A DNA stretch of 64,000 nt from positions 1 through 64,000 of the forward strand of contig NJPS01000008.1 of NCBI GenBank assembly GCA_002946415.1, written 5' to 3'. The position numbers and the translations under genes are program-made. This DNA is from Rutstroemia sp. NJR-2017a BVV2. Lineage: Eukaryota > Ascomycota > Leotiomycetes > Helotiales > Rutstroemiaceae. Of this stretch, positions 49,613 to 59,325 are shown piece by piece. The notes beneath the pieces were generated by a model. The model had not been told where the DNA came from and did not search any database. It saw only the letters and a list, made by a program, of their open reading frames with translations. Position 1 is the first letter of the stretch; every line of letters starts with the position of its first letter.

Positions 49613-52600
49613 ATGCGTTCCGTTACTCTGCTATTATCACTTTGTATCATCATGCGCGGAGTCGACTCTCAAAACTGGGTTTCTGATGACCTGAAATCTT
49701 TGAATGATAGCTGTTCGTGCGGGTTCTTGGATGCTGCCACTGGGAACTTGTTCACAGAGTCTCTAATCATCTATTTCAACGAGACCAATACTGTGTTGGA
49801 TGATTTCATTCTTCAGTCATATGAGAACAAGTATGAAAAAGACTACAATAGTGTATTTCGCCAGGGTTCAAATCCTGTGAACATCAAACTTTTCAACAAT
49901 CTTACAAACGATTCAGAACCAGAGAAACTGCGACAACGTGCTTTTGCAACATCCTTTCAACGTTCTGAGATTCAATCATCCACACATTTGAGCCACAGGA
50001 ATTATTCGAATCCATCATCAGTTTCCGAACCTTTGGCTCCCGGCCCGCATCTAGGTGCACCATCTAACGCATCCGTTCGAAGCTTCACTCCATCACTCAA
50101 ATTATCGGTCGAAGCGCCCACAGAAGATCACCTCGTTATCGGTGGAGATATTAGGACCTTGAGACAGGACATTCAGTACGGCTCAGCACGCGCCTATTTA
50201 CGACCCTCGGATCAGGGAGTCGGAGGGAGTGCACTTACGATGAAGTTTCAGTACAACGAGACGCAGTCAATGGAAATGAACATCATGAACACGAATTCAA
50301 ATTCAACAGCCTGGGTGACGTCTCTTATGGGCCTGGAGTTTCCAAACCCATCGGTCGGCACAAACTTTACCACTTTCGATAGCGAAAATGTCTCCTTATT
50401 TCAGTACAACGAGTATCGACTGGATTGGACAAAGGATGAGGCTAGATGGTACATTGGAGGTATTCTCGTTAGATCAGTATCCAAGAAGAACAAGTCCATA
50501 CTATCTGCTCCTTCTCCATTCGTTATCAAGCATTGGTCCACGGGTAACCCCTATTCTATGGAAGGCCCGCCATATACCACCTCAGTCGCTAGCATTGGAT
50601 ATATACGCCTCTTTTTCAATTCCTCAACGATGAACGCTACGGAGCATGTGAAATTTGACTCTCGATGCTATCTCGCGGCTAAATGCTCAATGGATGACAA
50701 TTCTTTACGTGGATCATCACCATTCTCGCCAGCTGCCCTTGATCCTTGGGAGCAACATGTAGCCCATGGAGCTCTTCGATGGGTAGCCATTTGGCTCAGT
50801 GTAGCGTGTATGACGATTACTATATCAGCTCTGTTAAACGCTTTACTCAGACTCAAGATCTTGAAGAAAAAGAAGTCGAATGCCCCTAGTTCAGTGGCCC
50901 AACCAACTTTCACTCACTCTACTTCTCCTCTGTACATTTATTCCAGGGATGGCAGCGACACACACGCACCTTCTTATCGCACAAGAGTCGAATCTTACAC
51001 ATCAGACACCAGTTTCCCCGACCTGTCAAAGACGTTCGCAGCCATGGGTTTTCCAGCACCAGCGGCAAGAGTTGCGAGTGGCATTGACTCTATCGACAAA
51101 ATCTACGCTGATGTTGACCCTCACTGGGATGTAGCGAAAGGTTCCTCTGCAGAAGCTAGCAGCATATCCTTCACCGTTCAGGAGATGCCACCAACCCCAC
51201 CTTTGTCTTTATCAAACTCACCCTCCACGAGTCATCTCCAGTCGAATACCCGGAATCTTGCGAGACGGTCTGCACCTAATAGCTCGCTCAATAGTGAAGA
51301 GATTGGGGATTTGAGCAACGGATCCTCACACGCAAACCATAACCAAACTGACAGGGGAGACAACGACAAGGACATCCACGATACAGGCAACAAGTTTTCA
51401 ACAAATGTCTCTCCAAGTGTACCGGAAGGTCGTGAGATTCCGGCAAGAACAAGTAACCGTGTTGACCATCTAGTAGGACTCATCACAATTGCTGCAATCA
51501 GTGTTACAGTATTTCACTTCTGTTTAACATTTCTCCCTGCGATTATCGTCCCCGGAGCACCTGCCCATTATAGCGCAGAGAGATGGCTCAACAAGACCAT
51601 CGAACCATTTCTACTGAACCAAGGTGCCCTTGGACTCTTCTTCACCACATCCGCCCGCTTCCTCGTCGCCCCATTTCTTCAAAGTCACGATCTTTCCTTG
51701 ATATCTCAAAAGATTGTTGTCCGAGTGTTCCAGATTATGTTACCGGTTCTACTATTTGTTCTACTGGAATACTTCCTCATCCTTTCTGGTGCAACCTATT
51801 ACCTCCCTTATCTTCCTTCTATAACATGGAGCACCTGGCCCTACGTAACAACCTTTCCCAACATCGGCCACCTCCTGAACGAGGTTCTTGCTCTTGCTTA
51901 CCTGGTACCAAATGCTGTTCCTCTTATAACATTCAATTTCTGTACCGGCGTCTTATGGACCATCCCAGTCATTATACAAGGATCATGGACCTCCCTCCTC
52001 GCCGTTCTTCTTGTTACATCCATTCCTCTTCCAACAAGACGCTTTTCTTTCTACTTCTTCTGCATCGGCATAAACTGGTACGCGGTATCTTGGTCCTCAT
52101 ATTTCTGGATCGGATTGCTCATCACTGATTTGGAGATCACGTATCACATGCCTAGCCATTTACAAAAACACCCCTTTGTGTATTACCCTCTCATCCTTCT
52201 GCTCAGCATCCTAGCACTCCTCTCCCTCAGTGTAGACTCTTTCAATCAATGGTTTGAGTACAGTCTCCTTACGCACGAAGCTCTCATTCACCCTTCGCCG
52301 ACCACCGGTCTTCCCCTATCCTCTACCCAACAGATCTACCCCGGCTACTGGACTCCTCACATCAATGGCCTCATATTCTGTCTCACCATACACCTTCTGA
52401 CCAGCATTTCTCCCCTCGTTCAACGTTTTCTTTCACTGCCGCATCTCATCGCTCTCTTTCCGCATATTTTCACGCTGTATCTCTTCCACGGAATGGTTTT
52501 CTGGTCGTTGGGCTCCTATGTGTGTTTCATGCTCAATAAAATTTCACTCCCGTACTGGGCAAACGCAGTAACTACAGCTGTGGTGTGCTACGTGGTACTG

Positions 52601-52984
52601 TTTCTCTGCTTGCCAGTCCTTTCGTTAGTGGCCGGGCTGATGGGTAAGGATGTGGCGGGAGAGATTAGGAGAGATAGTGTGGAGGAGCCTGTAGGGAGAT
52701 GGGGAACTCTGGAGCCATTTGGCAAAGATTGGCTAGATAAGGTTGGGACGTCTCATTCTGATGCTATATCTGCTCCTATGGACGATAAGCAGAACGAGAT
52801 TGGAAACAGATCCAGCAGTGAAGGAAAGCCACAAACCTCGAAGCCCCAGGTTCATACCCAGGAAATGGAGGTCGGCCAGGATACAGAAGGTGAAGGCTGG
52901 GGTTTACCCACTCGAAGAAATGTCCAGGGAAAATTCATGGAAGGAAAGTTACATCTTCAGGGAGACGAAATTACCAAAGGGTGA
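49613..52984 (+). CDS. GH16-like ectodomain fused to acyltransferase-3 membrane domain
   Basis: A single exon of 1123 aa. A signal peptide is predicted (RSVTLLLSLCIIMRGVDS, residues 2-19). Residues about 155-345 resemble a GH16/laminarinase beta-sandwich: DIQYGSARAYLRPS, EYRLDWTKDEARWYIGGILV. In place of the catalytic ExDxE there is MEMNIMN, so the acid/base and the middle Asp appear lost. At least ten N-glycosylation sequons in this part argue that it is lumenal or extracellular. A membrane segment at about 390-408 leads to a Ser-rich linker (about 410-612). An acyltransferase-3-like domain with about ten membrane segments then runs to about 1010; its first helix has VFHF, holding the conserved His. 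A disordered tail follows. Such enzymes add acyl groups to extracellular glycans. Its neighbours, a GT2 synthase and another acyltransferase-like gene, point to glycan acylation (inference). Confidence 0.87.
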   Translation: MRSVTLLLSLCIIMRGVDSQNWVSDDLKSLNDSCSCGFLDAATGNLFTESLIIYFNETNTVLDDFILQSYENKYEKDYNSVFRQGSNPVNIKLFNNLTNDSEPEKLRQRAFATSFQRSEIQSSTHLSHRNYSNPSSVSEPLAPGPHLGAPSNASVRSFTPSLKLSVEAPTEDHLVIGGDIRTLRQDIQYGSARAYLRPSDQGVGGSALTMKFQYNETQSMEMNIMNTNSNSTAWVTSLMGLEFPNPSVGTNFTTFDSENVSLFQYNEYRLDWTKDEARWYIGGILVRSVSKKNKSILSAPSPFVIKHWSTGNPYSMEGPPYTTSVASIGYIRLFFNSSTMNATEHVKFDSRCYLAAKCSMDDNSLRGSSPFSPAALDPWEQHVAHGALRWVAIWLSVACMTITISALLNALLRLKILKKKKSNAPSSVAQPTFTHSTSPLYIYSRDGSDTHAPSYRTRVESYTSDTSFPDLSKTFAAMGFPAPAARVASGIDSIDKIYADVDPHWDVAKGSSAEASSISFTVQEMPPTPPLSLSNSPSTSHLQSNTRNLARRSAPNSSLNSEEIGDLSNGSSHANHNQTDRGDNDKDIHDTGNKFSTNVSPSVPEGREIPARTSNRVDHLVGLITIAAISVTVFHFCLTFLPAIIVPGAPAHYSAERWLNKTIEPFLLNQGALGLFFTTSARFLVAPFLQSHDLSLISQKIVVRVFQIMLPVLLFVLLEYFLILSGATYYLPYLPSITWSTWPYVTTFPNIGHLLNEVLALAYLVPNAVPLITFNFCTGVLWTIPVIIQGSWTSLLAVLLVTSIPLPTRRFSFYFFCIGINWYAVSWSSYFWIGLLITDLEITYHMPSHLQKHPFVYYPLILLLSILALLSLSVDSFNQWFEYSLLTHEALIHPSPTTGLPLSSTQQIYPGYWTPHINGLIFCLTIHLLTSISPLVQRFLSLPHLIALFPHIFTLYLFHGMVFWSLGSYVCFMLNKISLPYWANAVTTAVVCYVVLFLCLPVLSLVAGLMGKDVAGEIRRDSVEEPVGRWGTLEPFGKDWLDKVGTSHSDAISAPMDDKQNEIGNRSSSEGKPQTSKPQVHTQEMEVGQDTEGEGWGLPTRRNVQGKFMEGKLHLQGDEITKG

Positions 52985-53812
52985 AGGGAAAGACGTACGA
53001 ACGGCGAGTTCTCATTCACTTACACCATTTCTTTATGCGTGTATATTTTATCGTTTTCCCTTCTTCACAGTTATTTAATGAAGTTTCAAGGGAATATTTC
53101 ATATTTTCAGTTATTTAGATTTGAGTCAGGATATACAAAAGTGCGTTGGTAATTTTAGAAGAATAAGACACCCGCCTGCAAGAATCAGGTTTTTTTTTGA
53201 ACTCGTTGACTGAAGAGCATGTCTAATTCTCTCACATACAACATATCATAAGCCCAATATTTTTAAATTACATTATTGACTTCGCAATGCTCTCGAAAGT
53301 TTTTGTAGGCTCTAGAGATGGATATTCACCTGTTAGGGTTCATCAGAATTCACACGAATAGTGATCATCGGTGTTTGTTATAGGTTGGCTTTCTTAAGTG
53401 CGTATACTCACGGCGAGCAATCTATTTCAGTCCGAGCAAACGTTGATTTTCTCGGGCTGTGACATTTCAGGGTGATTCATAGTTCGGATACGGGCAGTCA
53501 TCAGAATCTAGAGGGCACCTTGATAGTCATGTTTACTTTTGTTGCAGGTTGGTAAATTGATATCACAATTGCAACTACCCGAGACAACCCGCCACATGAA
53601 AGAGACTAGATTCATATAGAACGCTTCAGCTCGTTGACAAGCATAGTTCATGTAAAATGAAATACCAGGTTCTGATTGGGAAAGTAAAGGGGGTGGCAGT
53701 TCGGCAAAGTGAACTTAAAGCGCTCCCATTTCTTCGAGTTATCTACTATTTATCATTTACTATCTCGATTTTTCCAGATCCTCCTCAGAATCAACGTCAG
53801 CGTCTTGATATC
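52985..53812. other. Intergenic between the two acyltransferase genes
   Basis: About 0.8 kb containing the promoter of the downstream gene. An in-frame ATG at 53657 could extend that gene by 52 residues, so the last 150 bases may be coding. Confidence 0.5.
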
Positions 53813-55238
53813 ATGAAGTTCTTACCGTACTTGAGCTCGCTAACTGGCAATTCTCCTCAAGTTACCTACCTTCTCGGATTTCGTGGTTTCCTCGTACTTC
53901 AAACCTTTCTATGGACATTCCTTCAGGTCTTCGTTCCAGCTACAGTCAAGAGCAACATCGTCACTTTTCCCTTAGATACACCTACGTATCAGACTCTCAT
54001 CCGTAAGATTCTATCTCCTATATTCTGGAATGAATCACTTTTATACGCCAGCTTTGTTTTCCTCACTGGACGAACTCTCTGTATCTCCTTCATAAACTCT
54101 CCATCGAAGGAGACACTCACCTCATCTATCTTCCGCCGCTCTTTTCGTCTAGTTATTCCGACAGCTATCTCACTCGCGCTCTTCACTCTCATCTCACATA
54201 CCACATCAACCAATGAACTCACCACCCGCTTCATTACGCAGACCTCCAACCCAGTCATCGAAATACCCTACCAGCTCCCTTCCCCCATCCCCCTCACCCT
54301 CTTCAACTCCATCTTCACCCTCTTTCTCTCCACCACCAACACCCCCCTCCACACCCTCTCCGCCACCCTCTCCTTCCCCTCCTCCACCCTCCCCATCCTC
54401 CGCATCATCTCCTCCCAATCCTCCACCCTCTACATCACCAGCCTCCTAATTTCCTACACCCGACTCCTCTGGCGCCTCAAATACGCCCCCCTTTTCATCT
54501 TCACCGCCTACTGGGTATCCTCCTGGGCCAGCCTCAGCATCAGCGCTCTCCTGCTCAGCGACCTCCTAACCAACTCCCCCTTCCTCTCCTTCTCCGCCCT
54601 CGGTTTCCCCCTCTCAAAACGCGGCTCCAAAAAACGCCTCCCGTCCTGGATTCCCTATCTCGCTATCCTGCTGCTGGGGCTCGGTTTGCAGTATTTTTAC
54701 ACTGCGACGAACAACGCGGCCGAGATCGCAAACGCAGAGTTGAAGGCTCATGCCGATATCTATGGTGTGTCGGGGGGTTTGAACCGCAAACCGGATTTGA
54801 GGGAGCCGCAGCCGAGGATTGCGGATGTGTTGGTGCTTGTGGGTGGGTTTCTGTTGTTGGAGACGAGAGCGGGCTTGCAGAATTGCTTCAAGAATGATGT
54901 GCTTATTGAGTTGGGGAGGAGGAGTTTGAGTAAGTGCATTTTTCTATCCATGTATCCAAATCTTTTGTGCTGTTCCGCAGTATTGATATTATGTGCTGAC
55001 TAGGAGCATTCAAACAGGTTACTTCTTGACGCAATCGATTTTCATATATTCCCTGGGGATTCCTCTGTATCTTCATTTGGTTGTGAAGAAAGATGTTTCG
55101 GCTGCACTGGCAACTTTTGCTTGTTTTGTGGTTTCGGTGCTTGGAACACTGGCTTGTGGAGAGGTGTTCTATAGGATGGTGGAAATTCCTTCTCTGTGGT
55201 TGGGATGGTGGTGCTGGGGGTGGATGTCAAGATGCTAG
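53813..55238 (+). CDS. Acyltransferase-3-like multispan membrane protein
   Basis: Two exons, 53813-54929 and 55018-55238 (88-nt intron), give 1338 nt (445 aa); starting at 53657 would give 497 aa. The first helix YLLGFRGFLVLQTFLWTFLQ has the family Arg-Gly pair, but I see no His at the usual catalytic place. About nine further membrane segments follow, ending with SYFLTQSIFIYSLGIPLYLH and a final CGEVFYRMVEIPS, which resembles the family C-terminus. The codon use in 54.2-54.6 kb is strikingly C-rich (CTC, CCC, TCC). It follows the GH16-like/acyltransferase gene on the same strand, 0.7-0.8 kb downstream. It is either a second acyltransferase acting on the same polymer or a transport-type partner without own catalysis; family assignment is good, activity uncertain. 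Confidence 0.8.
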
Positions 55239-55476
55239 GTCCTACGCAGTTTAACCTCCTGCGCTGGTGGGCTGGATGGGAGATAGGTGATCATCCTCCA
55301 TGGCGAGCGATGTAATCTGGACGTAAATATTAGGTATCTTAGCAAAACTGAGCTACATAGTCATTTTCTCATGCAGAAGAATCCAAGTCGTCTTCCCTAA
55401 TCACCTCAAGAATGCGATGTTGGTCTCTGTGGCCATAACCCTTCAGATTCTCCAATCTTCTATTCATCCGTCTCCC

Positions 55477-56601
55477 TCAACTCCTCCCCAAATGTCCCAA
55501 AACAGCCCTCAACCTCCTCAAAGCCTTCACATCCCCCTTTTCCTCTCCAGCAATCCTCCCCTCCTTCAACTTCTCCACCTCCTCCCTCGCCTCCCTAACC
55601 AGTGGCGCCAGACCACCCCACACCTCATCCGTATACCCATTCAGCACACCCTCCCAATCCCTCAGACTTTCTTCATCCATCCCCATCTCATTCCCAAAAC
55701 TCGGCCTCAAATTCAACACATTATCCACATCCACGCCCTCATGTAACTCTCCCAACAACCTCCCAGAAATCTCCCTAATCTTCTTAATCTGCTGCGGACT
55801 TAATCCCCAATCCACATTTTCTTCTTCATACCTCTCTTTCTCGAACTCGGAAATAGAAGGGTATGCAAATGTTCCTACGGTACTGGATGAATTCAGTAGA
55901 TCTAACACTTCTTCCCCATCGTGCGCTTCCTGTTCCGGTATACTCTTATACCCGTTCCCATCCTCGCCTCCGTGAAGCAAACTGGACCCGGGCTTAGCCT
56001 CAAACCCGGACCTGGACTTAGAAGAACGAGTCCTCTCCCACACCATCTCGAAAGCCTTCGAAGTCTCCGGTTGCGGTGAATGCCGAGATCCATCTACTTG
56101 CCCATCTTCATACCGACCCTCATATCCCCACTCTCGCACTTCCGCCTGACCTAGTCCCCGATCCTGCTCCTCCCCCTCCCCCAGCGCCGAAGGAGCCACC
56201 CCCTCAACCCCATCCAAGAACCTCGAGAACTGCTCCTCAGATTCGCGAATATGATCTTGCGTGCCCGCACTCATCTCTCCTCTCATTTCCCCTCCCGCTC
56301 CCGCTGTAGCAGGCCCAATCCCTCCCCGTGAACTCTCCCCCCAATCCGCACCCGCCCCTCCACTCCCTCCGGACTGCGCCCCCGCTTTCCCGCTCCCTGC
56401 CAACATCGCAGCCGCACCTCCATTCCTCAGATCACTTGCACCAGGCGCAGCCGCAAACGCCGAGCGCGTGAGCCCGCTTGCTGATGCAGAGACACGTGAG
56501 AGGAGCGAGGATGCTGGTGCAGGGGGGTCATCTTGTGATGAGGGGTCTTGGGGTTCTGATTTGCCTTTTCCCTTTTCTTTACTATTATTATTGGCTTCCA
56601 T
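55477..56601 (-). CDS. Acidic, Gly/Ala/Ser-rich protein of unknown function
   Basis: A single-exon frame of 374 aa from the ATG at 56601; an alternative start at 56625 adds eight residues. Residues 1-115 are Gly/Ala/Ser-rich and disordered. A short helix with EEQFSRFLDG near 120, EEVLDLLNSS near 225 and a helical C-terminal third (about 255-374) look conserved: SPQQIKKIREISGRLLGELHEG, and EVWGGLAPLVREAREEVEKL. I recognise no known domain. It is convergent with the acyltransferase gene, whose stop is about 240 bases away. A real gene is likely because of its length and coherent helical end. Confidence 0.7.
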   Translation of the reverse strand: MEANNNSKEKGKGKSEPQDPSSQDDPPAPASSLLSRVSASASGLTRSAFAAAPGASDLRNGGAAAMLAGSGKAGAQSGGSGGAGADWGESSRGGIGPATAGAGGEMRGEMSAGTQDHIRESEEQFSRFLDGVEGVAPSALGEGEEQDRGLGQAEVREWGYEGRYEDGQVDGSRHSPQPETSKAFEMVWERTRSSKSRSGFEAKPGSSLLHGGEDGNGYKSIPEQEAHDGEEVLDLLNSSSTVGTFAYPSISEFEKERYEEENVDWGLSPQQIKKIREISGRLLGELHEGVDVDNVLNLRPSFGNEMGMDEESLRDWEGVLNGYTDEVWGGLAPLVREAREEVEKLKEGRIAGEEKGDVKALRRLRAVLGHLGRS

Positions 56602-57002
56602 GATTGATTGCCTGCCCGCCCTCATAAATCATGGCAGAGATTAATTTGGGGTTATTAGAAATTAATAAAAGAAGAACTAGGACATGATATTCCCGTCAAG
56701 ATTTCGGACACTAGGAGGATTTGATTGAGTCCCGCATTCCCCGCGTTCATCCGAGGGATGGTTTCGGATGCATGTGATTATTACCCGGATGATGCAAGAA
56801 ATCTACTACCCGAAGAACTAGCTCTACTTCTGTTTTACCATGTGTCTCTGAAACGTGTTTTTAGTCTGAGTTAAACAAAATACTCAAATAAGGATTCAAA
56901 AAGTATCTCGTACTTTTACATAAAAGCAAATTTGTAATCACAGAACGAGTGACCTACGCGGATGTACTTATACCCCTTCAGGCATGACATTTGGTCAACT
57001 GT

Positions 57003-58096
57003 CTATTCCGTAGAAATGATTGGCTTTAGCAGACATGCTGCCTGAGTCCATTGCAATCCAGAGAATCCATTAGGCGTCATCAAAGAGCGAATAGCTTCCC
57101 CTGAGTTGGTGTGGGGAGAATCTTCCTCGTTTTTGGAATCTTCGCCGCTCATTGAAGATGCCCCTGTTGGGAAGCTGCCAGAAGCGTGATTAGAGGGGAA
57201 AGGCAGAGAGACGTCTGAAATTATACGCAGAGTATTTGCATCGGAATATTCTCCAATATCTATAACAAGGCACCTAGCGTGATGTAGCCCAGCAGTCGGG
57301 ATCGTCAGGCTTGTCGAGATTGTGGAGCTGTGTTTCTGCTTTTCATTGATCATTATCATGAAGAAACATTCGGGCACCTCAATTCGTGACGTGCTTGGGA
57401 TGCCGAACGTCAGCTTCCAGAGCCACCCTCTTGCATTGTGGCACAAGGTCTTTTGAGCAAGAATTCGCTGAGTACCTGTGTGCAGCTCACGGAGCCTGAC
57501 TCCACATATGCAGTTTATATAGACTTGCATTATTTGTTGAGAGCTCTGCCGACTTCCGAAGTCTGCTTGGAGTGTGCAGCGAAGTAAGTAGTTCTGCCCT
57601 AGAACTTTGTCATAGAACTGTGCTCAAGTGTAAGTATACCTTACTGCAGCGACATGTTTGGTCGTACAAGCTTTCAGCGCTTCTCCGATGACATTCTTGA
57701 AGTCCAAGTTGGAAACCTACTGTGATCTGGTGGCTTAACAGAAAGCGGAAGTAGCATAAACTCTTGGCAAGGTCTTATTTTGAGCACTGCGTACCTTTAT
57801 AGGGACGGTAAAGGTAGGAGTGCAGACGCTGAAGGATTTGCCGTACGCATCCAAACTTGATTTAGAAACGCATGATGCGAGGTCTTTGCCATGGATTAGT
57901 ATATTTCCCCAGTCGCTTTGGTTGTAACACACAGTAACATGTGGAACCTGCTATGCTGAACATCACATATGCAGACATCTGCTTGCATAGAGACTGATAT
58001 AGTACTTTCAAGTATATCCAAAGAAGGGATTGCAGACATGTCCAAAGTGCAAGCCAGGTGCAACAGAACCATGCAGACAGACTGGTAAGAGGTCAT
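57003..58096 (-). CDS. Predicted secreted orphan protein, four exons
   Basis: Proposed exons 58096-57995, 57947-57795, 57716-57645 and 57593-57003 give 918 nt (305 aa). The last three junctions are supported by continuous reading frames: FTVPIK|VSNLDFKNVIGEALKA and HVAA|NYLLRCTLQADFG, with donors GTACGC and GTAAGG. The first junction uses a weak GTCTCT donor and is less certain. The N-terminus (TSYQSVCMVLLHLACTLDMSA) looks like a signal peptide. The mature part has about a dozen Cys residues, a core with GWLWKLTFGIPSTSRIEVPECFF near 180 and an acidic, Ser-rich C-terminal region. I recognise no family. It is divergent from CDC55. A secreted, possibly lineage-specific protein is the best reading; an exon upstream of 58096 is possible. 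Confidence 0.5.
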
Positions 58097-59325
58097 TCCC
58101 CATGCGCGGCCTCGTAGATCGTGTAAAGACAGCTGCATTGAGTATCTCCGGAATTTGGGCACAGCTTTAGGCGATAGCAGTTGCACCACAGATTCACATG
58201 CTTTTGTTTGCGGTGCTGTAAGTGAAGTAAATATCGCATTTGTATTTGTAGATGGAATGATTGCCTGTCTTTGAAGGAGCTGGAATCGACATGATTGAGA
58301 GGTTGTGGAAGTTGACCGGACGATTTGATTTGAGGATAAACGTCACACCCCAAGTGCTATGTATATGTTGGGACATATCGAAGAACAACTTATCAATAAG
58401 AGACGTGGCGCCTGCCGAGTAATGTCAAATCGTGGTTTGAAATAGATGTGTTGAGTAATGGCACTTTTCAGAAAGCGATGTTTGGGCGGGAGCGTGGCAC
58501 TTGCGGGGTGAGTGGCTGAGTCAAACTGTGGCTTGTGTGGCCTGTTGTGGCTCAAATTCACTAAAGTGAGACTCGGGAAGCGAGAGGTTCTTTGAGGCCG
58601 CCGCATTAGGATGAGGGGAACGAAGGAGGATGCAATATTCATGATCGCGTATTGAGGTCTATTCAGTCTGTCATTCGGTCTATTCTGTCGTTAATTAAGC
58701 CTTGATCTTACATTTTACGCAAATAAAAGCCTCACTCTCATCTTGCATCATCGATGGGTGAGTGAGTGGAAAAAAGGATTATCCGAGCCGGGTTTGAAAT
58801 CTTGAAAGCCTTGTACTGTTCAAGTACCACTACAACAATTACAGCCCATCCTCCCACCATCCACCCACAACCCACCACCCACCAGAACCATAACCACAAC
58901 TATCAATCGCCCACCCACCACCCACGCACGACCACAACTCAAAGGAAGCCTTTCCTTCCTGAACAACAAATCATTCTCGGAAATAAAGAGATTGAGAAAA
59001 CACTTTTACTTCAACCGCTGTCGCCTTCCTTTACTCTTGACACTTATCTATCAATCAAAGTGGATCTTTGCTTGTGTTGCACCCGCACACCGTCGATAAT
59101 CCCCCGACCTACGAGCATTTGAGTCCAACTTTCTACAACTCCACCCACCCCGGTACATCCAGGTAGCCTCAGCTTTTCGTGCATCACAGATCTACAACTT
59201 TTCAACCCCTCGACCATCGACGCGATCGAGTGTGCCGTCTACCGTCTATCCTCTTAAGTAGCGGTCACTTTCACAATCAACCCACCGGAAGAGGATCTAT
59301 TCTCCTCCCCCACAGCTTGTAAAAG
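58097..59325. other. Divergent intergenic region before CDC55
   Basis: 1.2 kb with promoters of the orphan gene and CDC55. The 58.85-58.95 kb stretch is rich in CCACCCAC repeats, and the sequence before 59326 is C/T/A-rich like a fungal 5' leader. Minus frames at 58343-58642 could belong to an upstream exon of the orphan gene but cannot be joined convincingly. Confidence 0.5.
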
